A program made the position numbers and the translations under genes. A stretch of 64,000 bases of DNA from Steinernema hermaphroditum (Eukaryota > Nematoda > Chromadorea > Rhabditida > Steinernematidae): contig CM059621.1 in assembly GCA_030435675.1 (NCBI GenBank), positions 9,300,001 through 9,364,000 of the forward strand, given 5' to 3'. The notes beneath the pieces are model-generated. The model made no database searches. It was not told the origin of the DNA and saw nothing but the letters and a program-made list of their open reading frames with translations. This document shows positions 33,532 to 46,668 of the stretch, piece after piece. Within the stretch, counting starts at the first letter, position 1. Every line of letters begins with the position of its first letter.

Positions 33532-34006
33532 CCACCGGCTATCCGGGGCTCTCGATTTCTTCCATTTGAGCCACCTCTCAACATATTGTCTTCACGCTTT
33601 TGCAAGTGCTGCTGCCACCTGCGAAATGACCGTTACTGCGTTTATTTACAAAAAAAGCAGCAGAATATCAATTCAACGTCTTCTGAACGAACACCGGGGC
33701 GCTATGAATTCCAACACGAACATGCGTACAATTGTAGTCATCAATCAGGAGCTTGGGTGTCACCACTCGACGCCGAGACAGGACACTTTCATTGGACGAA
33801 TCCATTTCCGCCGCCGTTACTATGGACGCTTCGAATTCCGGAATTTCGTTATCAGCAGAGATGAAATCTACGTGAGTTCTACGGGCGAAGATAGCGATGG
33901 ATTGCGCGAAAGATGTTTTGCCCTGGATGCAAGTGGTTTCGACGCTCCAAACGCATGGGGGAATCCTTAATCGAGAACACTAGTAAGCAGGATGAAGAGA
34001 AGCGAC

Positions 34007-35870
34007 TCACCCTTTGAGAACTTCAGGCTTGACATCAACTAGAGTAACCTTTGTTTCGAACGGGGTAACTCTCATATCCGTTTTAGTTTGTGACGTGCAG
34101 TATCGGGAAACAACAGCTCTGTAATCGGAAGAGATAGTACACTTTAAAAAACCCGGGAAAGCGTACCTTGTAATTTCAAAGCGGCGGTGGTCAGTTACTG
34201 AAAGAATCTTCTGGCATTCCAACATGAACTGAAGAGAGAGGTGGATGGGAATGTAAGAGTCCACCCGAGTTTCAGGCTGGCCGGTATTCTTGAAGAAAGG
34301 GGTCAGGTCAGTGATACTGTTCAACATCTTTGACTGCATGAAATCATGGCACATGTCGTTTTTGATACGCTCCAAGCCAATTTCCAGCAAGATCTGATAC
34401 GGCGTCAAAGCTTCCAATCTGGGAAGAATCAGATTTTCGGTGTTTGCAGAGCGCAAAAGGCGAGCCATTGAAGTGCAGTTCTCGTTGTTAAGCTGAAATG
34501 AGCTCACCAATATACACAGAAGCTGAGGCTGTGCAACAAACCGCAACATCCAATTGACCGCGTTCGAGTGCGGTGAACACTTCCCTGAGACTTTTAACCA
34601 AGGTGTGACTCGTTGTGCATTTCTTTAGAATATCCCAAAGCTTCTCAGTAAAATCAATGAAACGGCCAGAGGACTGGTAAACGTTCTTCGCTAAGCCTTC
34701 TTCACGGATCAAATTGGTGACTTCCTCGAGGATAGTGTTAGCTTCCTCAACTCCCACAAACGGCCATTCAATTTTGCCGCACTTAAGTGCTTCGGACAAG
34801 GCGATCAAGAGCTTGATGTCCTTCGATCGGTCGAAGAGCACGAGTCTTCGGTCGAGCCAGCCCGGACAGAAACGAATAGTCACTGGAGCGGTCGCCACAG
34901 GTGCCGTTAAAACTTCATTATTGTTTCGAAGACTCCATTGCGCGTTCAGCGATAGGAACGCTGACAAGCGATCAGGGTCGTCGTCCTCGCGAGGGGATTC
35001 ACGCCTATAGATATCATACGAGCAAGCGGCCACAGATTTAGTCGCCGATCTTTCTAGAAACCCTTGGTGGTGTTTTTCCAAGGCGGCGACAGTATTTGAA
35101 CCAAAGCCTAAAATGAGGCAGTACTTAGGAAGCTGCTCTCATAACCCTTTGTATTACCAAGAAATTTTGCTGAATACGTCGCAATATTCTTCTGGTTTCG
35201 GCAAAATCCAACTAGAATGGTGCGTAGAGAATCACCTCCGTTGGCGACAATCCAAACCGGCAGTGTTGACAGACTTTTATCAAACAGTGATTTGTTCTTG
35301 AACATCCTAAAAGAATTCATCGCTCATTAATGTCGACTGAACTCCAGCTAACTTGTTGCGAAGCGTCATGGCTTCAGCGTAGCCAAGCGCATTAGCGCTG
35401 AACGCCGATCCATCGCTGTTGGTGATGTCGAAATTGAAGTCGTACGATAAATCAGTGGTCCCTGCTGCTGCCTCTGCCTTCTCCATGGTCAGGAAGGAAA
35501 CTCTGACAGGCGATCCGGAGTACTCAAGGCCCTCCAAGCAGCTATCCTGTTCAGATGAGTCTTCCGATACTTCCATTTCCTCGTCTTTCGTAACTGCATT
35601 CTTAAATCGTTGCAGAATAAAACTCCAAGGCCGCACAAGAAGGGACACACCTCTGCACAGATTACTTTGGGCAAATCGACCAGGATCACCTCAGAGCCGG
35701 ACATAGCCGAGATATTCTTTACCACAGGAACATCGCTGGCAGTGAAAAGGCGCACGCGGTACCTGTCGTGCTGCAAAGGGAAAATCAGTCAGATGGATTG
35801 GAAGCCAATTACTGACCTGCAAGAATCCGTCTTCACCCGCGTTTTCGAGAGTCTCGCGAGAAACAGCCAT
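34007..35870 (-). CDS. zwl-1: Zwilch, kinetochore RZZ-complex subunit
   Basis: Zwilch, with ROD and ZW10, recruits dynein and Spindly and the checkpoint proteins to unattached kinetochores. Seven or eight short-intron exons run from 35870 (MAVSRETLENAGEDGFLQ, directly after a TTTTCAG acceptor) to 34007. Diagnostic blocks are DRSKDIKLLIALSEALKCGK, WPFVGVEEANTILEEV and TPYQILLEIGLERIKND, which match the conserved Zwilch segments WPFSGCEEAN and VQMLLEIGLDKLKKD. The exon junction 34493/34547 uses GTTTGT...TTTCAG. A good donor (GTGAGT) sits at the stop, so a further short 3' exon cannot be excluded. Confidence 0.82.
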
Positions 35871-36259
35871 CTGAAAACGGAGAAGATCTGTAAGTTGGTA
35901 TGAAGGAAAGCGCAAAAACGGAACGAAAGTCTGTGCGATCGAAAAGTTTTACAATAACAGTGCAGCAAACGTTCATAAACTCCAGCAAAGAGCCATTCGA
36001 ATTGTCAAGAAGGCGCTAATCACTCGATTTCCCTGCATCGCGATGGACAAGAAGGTCCGTAGAATCCAATTTCAGATCCGAACAAAGGAAGCGCCACGAA
36101 GGTTAAGAGAAGAGACAAGACAAGACCCAGACAGAGACAAGACTCAGACAGAGACAATTTATTCAAATTTCACAATCTGGCGCCAAAAGGCGATCGCTAC
36201 GAGACCAAATCACCACTGTTCTCCTGGCGCTGCGAAGCACCGTACTGTCATTAGGGCCG
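35871..36259. other. Zwilch upstream / membrane-protein downstream gap
   Basis: About 390 bp without a recognised gene. It includes a purine-rich AGACAAGAC-type run (36113-36160). Confidence 0.35.
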
Positions 36260-38104
36260 TTAGGTGCTCTTCTTGGCGGAGCTCCGAGTGTTGTACTTCG
36301 GCGTCGAATCTTTCGGTGTCTGAAAAGGAAGCAGAAGATGCAAGCGTGCGCGAGTGTCCCCACCTTCGGGGACTTCGGCCCTTTGGGAGTGTCCTCCTTC
36401 TTCGCCTTTCGTCTTCGGACCTCGAACTTCGGCTCGGGGGTTGCCTCGCAGGACAGCCGCTCCTCCTCGTACACCGTTTTTGATGCATTAAATGGGGCCT
36501 TCGGCGTCGAGAAGATCGAGTCCTCTGGAAGGGGACCCGACCTTGCCCCGAGTTGGAAGAACACGGCGAGGAAGAGGAGACTCGTGGACCTAGGAGATAC
36601 CGTAGGTCGCCACAATGGCGCTGGAAGGCTCACCAGATGAGGAATATGTACTCGGCGTGGTTGCCCCACTCGGTGCCACAGATTTCGTACCAGTCAAGGG
36701 GCGCGTCGACGCCGAGCTTCTTGCCGTCGGCCTGGATCTGCCCGAAGGCGCGCGGCCTGTTCTTCCGCCCAGGGACGCAGTGAAAGTCCAAGTAGGCCTC
36801 GTCGTAGTCGTCGATGCAGAGGTACTTCTTCTTCTGGAGGGGTCCAAGGAGGGTCTGCACGCTTTGGGTGGCGTTGCAGGGGCCGATAGGCTGGTGCAGC
36901 CCCAGGGAGACTGTGTTCACGGGGTCACCGACCACCACAAGAATCATGAAGAAGAGGTAGTGGATGCAGATGGCGCAGCACACCTCGTCGAACCACATGG
37001 ATACATCTGAAGGAGGATCGGGGAGGATGACCGTGGGCAAGGTGGCTTACGGTGCCAGGCGGCGAGGGTGCGGTTGCGGCGATCGGCGGCGAATACGATG
37101 ACGGCGTAGAGGCCGAGGAAGGAGAGCGTGGTGAGTTCCGTAGGCACCTGGAAGACGTCGTGGGCCGGGTGGTAGATGAGGACGAACTGGAGGGCGCCGA
37201 GCCAGAAGGCGCCGAGGCCCGCGATGGCCGCGCACAGGAATTCGCGCGTGAATCTGAAGAAAGGAAAGGTGGAGGGCCTTGTGAGGAGTGCCTACTTCCT
37301 CCAGTTGTAGCTGTCGCCGACGAGGAGTCTTCGGGAGCCGTGAAGGAGCCAGATGAAGGCGCACGCGAAGGAAGCGTGGAAGTAGTAGCTGTTCCAGGGG
37401 ACGTGGTAGGAACGGTCGAAGATGTTCGGGTCCGTGTCGTGCCACTGCCACCAGAGGAGTTTCACGCCGAGGATGTCGTAGGGGAGATCGAGCATCACGG
37501 CGCAAAGGCCGACAGCCGGGCCCTCGGCCCACCAAGGAAGGTACAGCCTGAATCGGAGGCTCCGGAGGGCATGTGGGTGCGGACTCACTTGCGGACCATC
37601 ACGTAGGTGCAGTAGTCGAAGACGTGGTAGATGCCGAAGAGGATGTAGAGCGGCATGCGCGAGCCGAAGAGCGTAAAGATGCCCTGCGCCTGCCAGAAGT
37701 TGTTCATCTGCGGGATCCAGTAGGTCAGGTTCTCCACGTTGAGCGCGTGGATGAAGATGCCGATCCAGGCGTAGAGGTAGCGCCCGCCGCGTCTCCAGGC
37801 TACAAGGAGGCTCAGAAGAGAGGGGGGAGATGGATGCATACCGTGGACGAAGGTTATGGCGGCGAGGAAGAAGAAGACGAGTTCGCAGGCGAGGAAGCTC
37901 CAGTGGTTCTCGAGGATCTGCGCGGGGTCCTGGTACTTGCACAGCCAGTCCGCCAGCTAGAATGTCGTTTCAGGACTGGATACCGGGGAGACTCACCAGG
38001 ACGAAGCTGGCGAACTTCTCGGTGAGCGCTTCCTTCGTCTCCTCAGTCATCTCCGGGAGGTACCGGAAGACGTAGGTCTCCGTGAAGTCGCGCGGCTGCT
38101 GCAT
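36260..38104 (-). CDS. Multi-pass membrane protein, function unknown
   Basis: About eight exons from MQQPRDFTETYVFRYLPEM (38104, 17 nt after a CCTTTCAG acceptor) to the stop at 36260. At least six or seven hydrophobic segments are visible: SFLACELVFFFLAAITFV, a YAWIGIFIHALNV segment, YILFGIYHVFDYCTYV, FACAFIWLLHG, FLCAAIAGLGAFWLGALQFVLIY, LSFLGLYAVIVFAA and AICIHYLFFMILVVVGDPV. A conserved-looking loop, LLWWQWHDTDPNIFDRSYHVPWNSYYFH, separates two of them. The C-terminus is cytosolic-like, basic and Ser/Thr-rich (ending NTRSSAKKST). I do not recognise the family. Aromatic and His residues in the loops could suggest an enzyme-like multipass protein, but this is speculative. An extra upstream exon near 38170-38230 is possible. 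Confidence 0.8.
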
Positions 38105-39184
38105 CTTCGCCAGGAAGCGACCTGAAAGGAGGGGAAAATGCAAATGGGCGACGACGGACGCTTAGTCACCGCGAAGACGCTGAGGAACGCGCGGCCGAAG
38201 GTAAACAAAGGGCGATCCACGGAGGCGTCGAGCACCGAGGCGAAGGGCGCAGAAGGGGCCGGGACAGGAGTGTGCCTTCCACGATAAAGGAGCGGTGGAT
38301 GGAAGCCTGGTAGGGAATCTGGTTAGGACAGCGATGAAGAAGAAGGAATCGGGGGTCAGAAACCGAGGAAGAAGGAGGCTAGCCCCTCGACGGCGAAGGC
38401 AAACAGAGCCGAGGTCAGCGACCGTCTCCTTCGGCGCTATCGGTCAGCGCCGAGCGGAGTCAGCGCGTGCGATAAAAGCACTCACAGAACACGACGCGGC
38501 CCCTCCCCGTCCCGACCCTTTCGAGCATTTCGGAAACGCGTTTATTGCCTAACCATGCACGCGGCTTTGCGACTACAATGGAAGGCGACGGAGAAGAAGG
38601 CCCTCCAGCTACACATACCGTAACCCTGAGGCAACTGATCATTTTCTGTGCACTTTGGAGGTGTTCAGCGAGTAAACTGTGAAAAAAAAAAGGAAAAGTG
38701 AACTGTGGACATGCGACGAAGGCGCAAAACAAGCAATTGATTCGGTGCTCCAAAATCGGGTCCATTTTGGAGTCCGATCTATGCCACTAGAAACGGATTT
38801 TCAAGATTTCAGTTACAAAGCTTTCCATGCGCCCAAATCTGATCCGCCTCTTGGCTGCCGTCCGCATCTCATAATTGGCCATTGGAAGCATCTTGTCCTT
38901 TGATCTTCCCTTCAGAAATGTCCATTTCTGGACTCAACCTTGTACATTTCCTCGTTGTAAAACTGTGTCCTAACACCTTCCAAATATAGAATTGTTCCTC
39001 CAGGCCGCCTCCTACCTTGCTTCTGCGACTCTCGACTTCCATCGATCATCCTTACAGAACACTTTGCACTTTTACTGTTACAATTACTATCCATCGACAC
39101 TTTCAGGTGACCTTCAAAGACTCGGGGCGGCGAATCTGTGCATAAAAGAGGCCCTCGGGAGTCGCCCATACACTCGCCCTCCAA
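38105..39184. other. Divergent intergenic region
   Basis: About 1.1 kb holding the promoters of the membrane protein (-) and the secreted protein (+). No recognisable gene. A TATA-like CATAAAAGAGG at about 39140 lies 45 bp before the secreted-protein start. Confidence 0.4.
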
Positions 39185-40548
39185 ATGCTCCTCCGCCTTC
39201 TGCCCCTGCTCCTGCTCTTCGTCTCCAGAGGTGAGTCCATAGCCGGTCGCCTCGGAGCCACGGCGTCTTCAGATGTCTATTCGCTACTCATCAAGGCGGC
39301 GTGCAAGCACAACCCCAATCTGAAGATGTGCGAAAAGGCGACGAATGAGAAGAAACCCGAATCGGTAGGCGCTCAGCGGTGGCTCCATCCCTAACAGACT
39401 CTCTTCAGAGCTTCATCCTTGAGGCGGCGGAGGGCTCGCCCCAGCAGATACCGTACTACTGCGCGAAGTACAGACGACACTACGGCGTCTTTTGCGGTAA
39501 GAACTTCAACCAATAGTGGGTTCTCCCGGCCTCTGCCTATGACCAGCTTCCTCTTCAGCCGCCTTCAGTTTAGCGCACTGAAGGACTTCTGCCACTCGTT
39601 CGGCAGAGTGTGCCAAGGAGCTCGACGCCGCGATGCGCCCCTTCCGGACGGCAGCTTCATCACGCGGCAGGAGCCTTTCCCCGAGATGACCGACCGCGAG
39701 CTCCAGAGCCTCCACGAGGAACACAGCTTCCCCTATCCCGCGAGGACGTCCCTCGAAGCCGCCGCCCGCGCGCCCCCGACGCACAACTCGCGTTCGTGCA
39801 CTCCTGACTGCGATCAGCGACGTTTCCCCCACTGCACCCAGGAGTGCAAGTGCGACTACGAGTACGCCGGCGTCCAGAAGTTCTGCAACCCTCCGCCCAT
39901 CCCCCTCATGTACAACATCTGCAAACTCTGGTACCGCAAGTGTCCCAAGTAGGTTCCCCCGCTTTATTCGGTCTCACGGGTTACGGTAGGTACCAGCGCT
40001 ACCACTACGCAGAGCAGTACCTCGTGTCGAAGGCGCAGGGCGGTAGTGGTCAGCCATCGGGAACGAGTCCGGGCGAGATCCCGGCGGAGCTGACGCGGGG
40101 GCGCCAGAGGGACGCGACGGAGTACTGGACGGCCAACGGGGAAATCCACTCGGCGCCGGTCCACAAGCACTCCACGTCGCCCTTCGCCAAGCCAGGTTAG
40201 TCCTTCTTTGGCGCTTTTTTCCCGCGCAACGTCCTCGGCTTCCTTCGTCGACAGGAGTAGGCCTAATCGTCCTGTTTTCAGGCCTCTGGGAGACGAATCC
40301 GAAAAACCCTCACAACCGCGACCAGGCCAACAAGTGGTGGTACAACGCCGATTCCGTCGGCGTCGACTGGCTCAACGGACAGGTGAGTCAACCAGCTAGG
40401 GACGCCTCACCTCAGCCCACCATAGATGAACTGGGGCGGTCACTGGGCGGTCCCCGCCATCGGCCTCGGCGGCTCCAACGGATACAGTACTCTCCACTTC
40501 CCCTCAGCCGGAAAGTGGCTAGGAATCGCCGACGACTACGACGTGTAA
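39185..40548 (+). CDS. Secreted Cys-rich protein, family not recognised
   Basis: Starts with a clear signal peptide (MLLRLLPLLLLFVSR). Later exons are rich in paired Cys with C-x7-8-C helices (YYCAKYRRHYGVFC, FCHSFGRVC), then a Cys cluster (SCTPDCDQ, HCTQECKCDYEY, FCNPPPIP, CKLWYRKCP). The C-terminal part is Trp/Gly-rich (LWETNPKNPHN, WWYNADSVGVDWLNG, MNWGGHWAVPAIGLGG) and ends GIADDYDV. Introns begin near 39231, 39361, 39499, 39950, 40197 and 40383. Splicing exon 3 (ending near 39498) to the exon starting near 39560 does not keep one frame with standard sites. Either there is a one-base frameshift or an unusual splice site is used there. Probably extracellular; function unknown. AATAAA follows at about 40564. 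Confidence 0.72.
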
Positions 40549-41832
40549 TAATGTGTGCAATCCTAATAAATACATTTGAGATCCTCCACCCGAAATTTGA
40601 TGCGAAAAGGTCGCAGAAGGCTGCTCCTCCTGTAGATCCACCGCAATCCTGAAGGTGCGGAGATCCTATAGCTGATTCGTGAAAGTTCCGTGCCCTTTCC
40701 TCTATCATCACTTTTTGAAGAGTTCCTTCATAGAGATCGTTCCGCGCACACATAACAGCGTTCCCATCCAAATAGGCGACAGAGATGGCGTCCATTAGAA
40801 ACGCTGATCTCGCCACTTTTCGTTTGTTGCCAGGGCTTGTATGTTCATGTGCCACTAAATGCTAAATTATATCGACTGGTTACGAGTAAATATCGACTGG
40901 TTACGGTAGTTTGAGCTTCGAGGCTTCCCTCCTCCATCTGTTACAGCTTCTGGAGAAGTACAACAGATCCATCGCGAAAACAGGTCCCTTCCCTTCGAAC
41001 TTTGACCGCCGTAGTTCGTACTTTGTGCTCGCTACCCTCTGTCCCTCCCTCCTTCGTCGTTTTCGCAGCGTTCCTCGCATGTGGCGAGGAAACAGCTCTT
41101 AAAAACCTCTGATATTCCGCATCGCCAGAACCTTCTGGCATCGTGGATGGCCTCCGCGGCAGATGGAGCGACGAAGTGCCTCGCTGCTGCAGTGGCCACG
41201 TAAGTGAGAGTGGCGACCTTCTGTCGGGTGATTCGACGGCCCATTGGAACATTCGTCACGCTGCGTCCTGGCGTGACAGCTTCAAATCATGTCTCGAAGA
41301 CAGAGACGTTAGCTTTGCACTTTGCAGACGCCGAGGGCGGCTGCGCTTCTGTGCCCTCATTTCGTCCCCCACTCGCGCGGTCGACCTCTAGCTGGCACTC
41401 GCCGCAATCGACTGCCGACGGCGTTTTCCCGATAATTGTCTGTTTGCAGTTGAGTTGAGTCCACGTTTTTTGCCACCCCAGAATCGAACCATGGTTCGGC
41501 AGATCGCTCGGCAGCGCCACCTATCGATCGTTCGGCAGCGCCGCTTATCGCCACACTGTCGCGTCGGCGATCTATAGTTTTCTCCTTTTATTTCGCTGTT
41601 CTGTCGCGTCGGCGTGGCGTCGCCTTTTTCTACTTTGTGGTGCTCTGCGCAGAGCAGCCTCCTCCCCACTCCATATTCTTTCGATCGCAATTGTTGATGG
41701 ACCTTTTCTTCATGGCAAAGTGCCGCGGTTTAAAGATGGGCATCCGCAATGTATTAAGCGCATGTGTGTCATCGCACATATATGTCATTCCATATATAAA
41801 TATTGACTGGACTGATTTCAGATATAACTGAA
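40549..41832. other. Intergenic region upstream of transketolase
   Basis: About 1.3 kb without a recognisable gene. It contains a short tandem of (GAT)CG(C/T)TCGGCAGCGCC near 41500-41545. A GATTTCAG acceptor at about 41813-41820 lies 12 nt before the transketolase start, fitting trans-splicing. Confidence 0.4.
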
Positions 41833-43833
41833 ATGGTCGACGCCCAGCTCGTCCAGGACTTGTACGATGCGGCGAATCGCATGCGCATCTCCGCCATCGA
41901 GATGACCATTGCCTCAAAATCCGGCCACCCAACCAGCAGTTGCAGTGCCGCGGAAATCTTGTCCACCCTGTTCTTCCATGAAATGAAATACGATATTAGG
42001 CACCCTAAGCACCCGTCTGCCGATCGCTTTGTTCTGTCAAAGGGACATGCGTGCCCCATCTTGTATGCTGCCTGGGAAGAAGCGGGACATCTTAGCCGCG
42101 AACAGGTCATGAGTTTGCGCAAGATTGACTCCGACATCGAAGGTCATCCAACTCCTGTAAGCCTGTGTTTTTAAGGACCGTTTCTGTATTTAATTTTTAG
42201 CGTCTCGACTTTATCGATGTTGCCACTGGATCTCTGGGCCAAGGCCTGAGCTGTGCCGCTGGTATGGCTTACGTCGGAAAGTACATTGATAAGGCATCGT
42301 ACCGCGTTTATTGCCTGATGGGAGATGGAGAAACCGCTGAGGGTTCCATCTGGGAAGCTGCCGCATTCGCGAGTTACTATAAGCTGGACAACCTGGTTGC
42401 CATCGTTGACGTGAATCGTCTCGGTCAGAGCCAAGAAACGGCCCTCGGCCATCAGCTGGATGTGTATAAGGCCCGATTTGCGGCTTTCGGGTTCCACGCC
42501 ATCGTTATTGATGGTAACGACGTCAACGCTCTTGTCGCCGCTTATGCGGAAGCCCGGTAATATTCTACCAACAGTGATACCCGCTTATGTATCGTAATTT
42601 ATTTTAGTACTGTCAAGGACAAGCCGGTGGCCCTGATATGCAAAACTTTCAAGGGCAAGGGCATTATCAACATCGAAGACCAAGACAACTGGCACGGAAA
42701 GCCGGTTCCTGCTGACACCATTGAGCCAATCCGTGCGCTCCTCAAGGGCTCGCCCAAAGGAAAGCTTCACGCACAGAAGCCTACTCTGGATGCTCCCGAA
42801 GTCGGCTTCGAGCTCGGCAAAATTAAGATGTCGTCTCCTCCGGAATATAAACTCGGAGACAAAGTGGCCACAAGGGCCGCGTATGGAACCGCTCTGAAAA
42901 AACTCGGCGACACATGTGACCGCATCATTGGATTGGACGGAGATACGAAGAACTCGACCTTCTCTGAGAAGCTACTGAAGAGTCACCCTAATCAGTTCAT
43001 TGAGTGCTTCATTGCTGAACAGAATCTGGTTGGAGTAGGAATTGGAGCTGGATGCCGTGGTCGTACAATTCCTTTCTGCAGGTTTGCGAAACATCTTTTG
43101 CACAGTAATTTTTACAGATGTTTTCAGTACTTTTGCCGCTTTCTTCACTCGTGCCGCTGACCAGCTTCGCATGGGAGCGGTTTCGTTCGCCAATTTGAAG
43201 TGCGCTGGATCCCACGTCGGAGTTTCCATTGGAGAAGACGGCCCTAGCCAAATGGCTCTTGAAGATCTGGCCATGTTCCGTGCGATCCCTGACAGCACAG
43301 TCTTCTATCCTACCGATGCTGTTTCCGCTGAGCGCGCCACCGAGATGGCAGCCAATATCCAGGGAATCGTGTTCATCCGAACGGGTCGCCCGGCTCTTCC
43401 GGTCATCTACAAGAATGATGAAGTCTTTGAGATTGGCAGGGGCAAGGTTGTCCGTCAGTCTCCCAACGATAGGGTTTTGATCGTCGGTGCCGGAGTTACG
43501 CTGTATGAAGCTCTCAAAGCCGCCGACACTCTCGCAGCTGAAGGCATTGAAGCCTGCGTCATTGACCCCTTCTGTATCAAGCCTCTTGATCAGCAACTGC
43601 TTGTGGAGCACGCAAAGCGCGTCGGAGGTCGTGTTCTGACTGTGGAGGATCACTACCAAGCTGGCGGTCTCGGCGAATCTGTCGCGGCTGCCGTTGCGGA
43701 CGAAGCCGGTGTCCGTGTGCGCATGTTGTGCGTTCGCTCCGTTCCCCGCTCGGGACCTCCAGATGCTCTGGTTGAAATGTACGGCATTTCCGCGAAATCC
43801 ATTGTTGAGGCTGTGAAGAAGTTCGCTAATTAA
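41833..43833 (+). CDS. tkt-1: Transketolase
   Basis: Thiamine-diphosphate enzyme of the pentose phosphate pathway that moves two-carbon units between sugar phosphates in the cytosol. Four exons (41833-42156, 42201-42556, 42608-43081, 43128-43833) join in frame to 619 aa, the length of animal transketolases. Hallmarks: [26 protein letters not shown], the ThDP/Mg motif [13 protein letters not shown] with [60 protein letters not shown] and [14 protein letters not shown]. All catalytic His/Glu positions I can identify are present. The start at 41833 is chosen because the acceptor at 41820 lies between it and an earlier in-frame ATG. Confidence 0.97.
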
Positions 43834-43894
43834 TATGTCGTTGTGATACTTTGTAATTTTTAGATCATATTGTGATAAATAATAGTGTAACCGT

Positions 43895-44390
43895 TGGCTC
43901 GTCTTTCATTTGTGTCCCCAACGATCGGTCGGGTCGTCCACTCGCTCTCTCTCTGAGGCTGTCTGAGCCGAATGAGTTGAGTGAGAGGTCGTTCTCGATC
44001 GTCATTGCGGACGCAATGATCACCCCGGCTCCCAGAAGGCCTGGAACACCAGGAAGCCGTAGTTCCACCGTCTTGCCAAGAAGACCGTCACAACCGCCCG
44101 ACTCCACCCGCGCCGCCAGAGAAGCCGAAGAAGCGTTGCAACTCCGACGTCTGCGCTGCCAGCTGAAGATGGGATCCCGCTCCGTCCGCTGCGACTTGAT
44201 TCAACCTCTTCGCCACTTCAACGCCCGCGCATACTAATGGGACCACTGATCGTTCTTCTCGGATGCCATCTCCAGCCGAAGCCAGAGGAAAATCAGCGAC
44301 AATACGGTGTGATTAGTGCCTTTTTGTGCATATATGACGTCTCGCAAGGTGTAAGCCTTCGATACGAGAAGATAAACTCGTAACCGTTGG
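43895..44390 (+). repeat. Repeat family A copy, carrying conserved hairpin 3
   Basis: Begins TTTGTGTCCCCAACGATCGG and is the longest clean copy of the family also seen at 28115-28465 and, reversed, at 11627-12215. The whole length aligns with the 11.6-12.2 kb copy. No intact frame. It ends just after the hairpin at 44340-44369. Confidence 0.75.
44340..44369 (+). other. Conserved bulged hairpin, copy 3
   Basis: Outer arms TCTCG/CGAGA, single 5' C, inner arms AAGGT/GCCTT (one T-G pair), loop GTAA, 3' internal loop CGATA, followed by AGATAAA. Confidence 0.7.
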
Positions 44391-44483
44391 CTTTTGTGGG
44401 AGTTCTAGGTTTCCTTTCAAGCGTGCTGGGTCGCACTTCATGGTTTGTTCATTCGTCCTCGCGGCTCCCGATAGGCATCGCGA

Positions 44484-45212
44484 TCAGGGGCCCGTTTCAC
44501 AAAACGCAATCGCAAACGCAATCACAAACGCAAACGCAAACGCAAACGCAAACGCAATTGACGCAGTTGCGTTGCATTCGCAAATCTATCTAATTGGGGT
44601 TTGGTGCCTTTTTTCGTGCTTTTGTACTTTTTCCCTAGTAAGGCGTTTTCTCTTCGATGACCCGCAAAAGAGCTTCGACTTGGCTCTTTATCAGCCGGAA
44701 GCGCTCCTTGAACAAAGCCGCGTCGAAGTAGTTCGCTTCCAGACAAATAATCGTTCGTCGTGGAGTGTGTAAATCATTTAACGAGTCCGAGGAAACGTCG
44801 TCGTCGAAAAGCATCGTGAGTTCTGAGGTATGAAAGTCAGAAGAATGACACAAAATGCGATAATTAGCACGCAAAACAGTCGCGCACACCTTAAGTGCAG
44901 ATTCCAAAACGAAAACAAAGCACATCCCAAAGGAAAAACCACTGTAAATTGGACGACCGGAGCTCAAAATGGTAGCGGAGTGAGTGTACGTGGTAGCCAC
45001 AGTGAGAAAGCACGAAAAAACAGCTAATCCTAGGTCAAATTCTACAATTGCGTTTGGAAGTTGCGACTGAATTGCGACGCAATTGCGTTTTGCGTTTGTA
45101 TAATTGCGTTTTGTGAAACCGAGAATTGCGTTTTTGCGCAATTGCGTTTTGTGAAATCGACATTTGCGTCGCAATTGTGAATTGCGTTTGCGTTTTGTGA
45201 AACGGGCCCCTG
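44484..45212. mobile_element. Inverted-repeat element with ACGCAA arrays, Harbinger-like
   Basis: Both ends read CAGGGGCCCGTTTCACAAAA inward. Behind them lie arrays of ACGCAA units (44510-44560, eight or more; and inverted TTGCGT units at 45045-45200). The inside holds a short minus frame (44635-44814) reading EANYFDAALFKERFRLIKS then QVEALLRVIEE, which resembles the N-terminus of PIF/Harbinger transposases. No catalytic region remains. A target duplication was not found, so the superfamily is tentative. Confidence 0.65.
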
Positions 45213-45406
45213 GAGGAAGGAAAGGTATTTGGATATTTCCGAAAATCAGATGGCGTGGGAGTCCTGGAGCGAAGTGCCTCTCGCACCCCGCGGGTCCATT
45301 GGTCTCTGCAGTTGTTGTCGTTTCGCTCGAAAACAACATCCTTTCGCGCTTTTTATGTCGGCGCGCCTCTTTACAACTCTTTTGGACGCTTTTCGTTTCA
45401 GAGGCG

Positions 45407-46668
<1,262 letters not shown>

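Noticed and set aside
33368..33970. 200-codon plus-strand gene
   Set aside because: It begins in a 15-bp tandem repeat, shows no known domain, and has no splice or trans-splice signals.
34007..35870. Sec24-like coat protein
   Set aside because: First impression from scattered hydrophobic blocks. The WPFVGVEEAN and ILLEIGLERIK motifs fit Zwilch much better.
11627..44390. Hammerhead ribozyme in repeat family A
   Set aside because: I looked for the CUGAUGA and GAAA core around the hairpins. ACTGATGGG-like words are present but the three-stem core is not.
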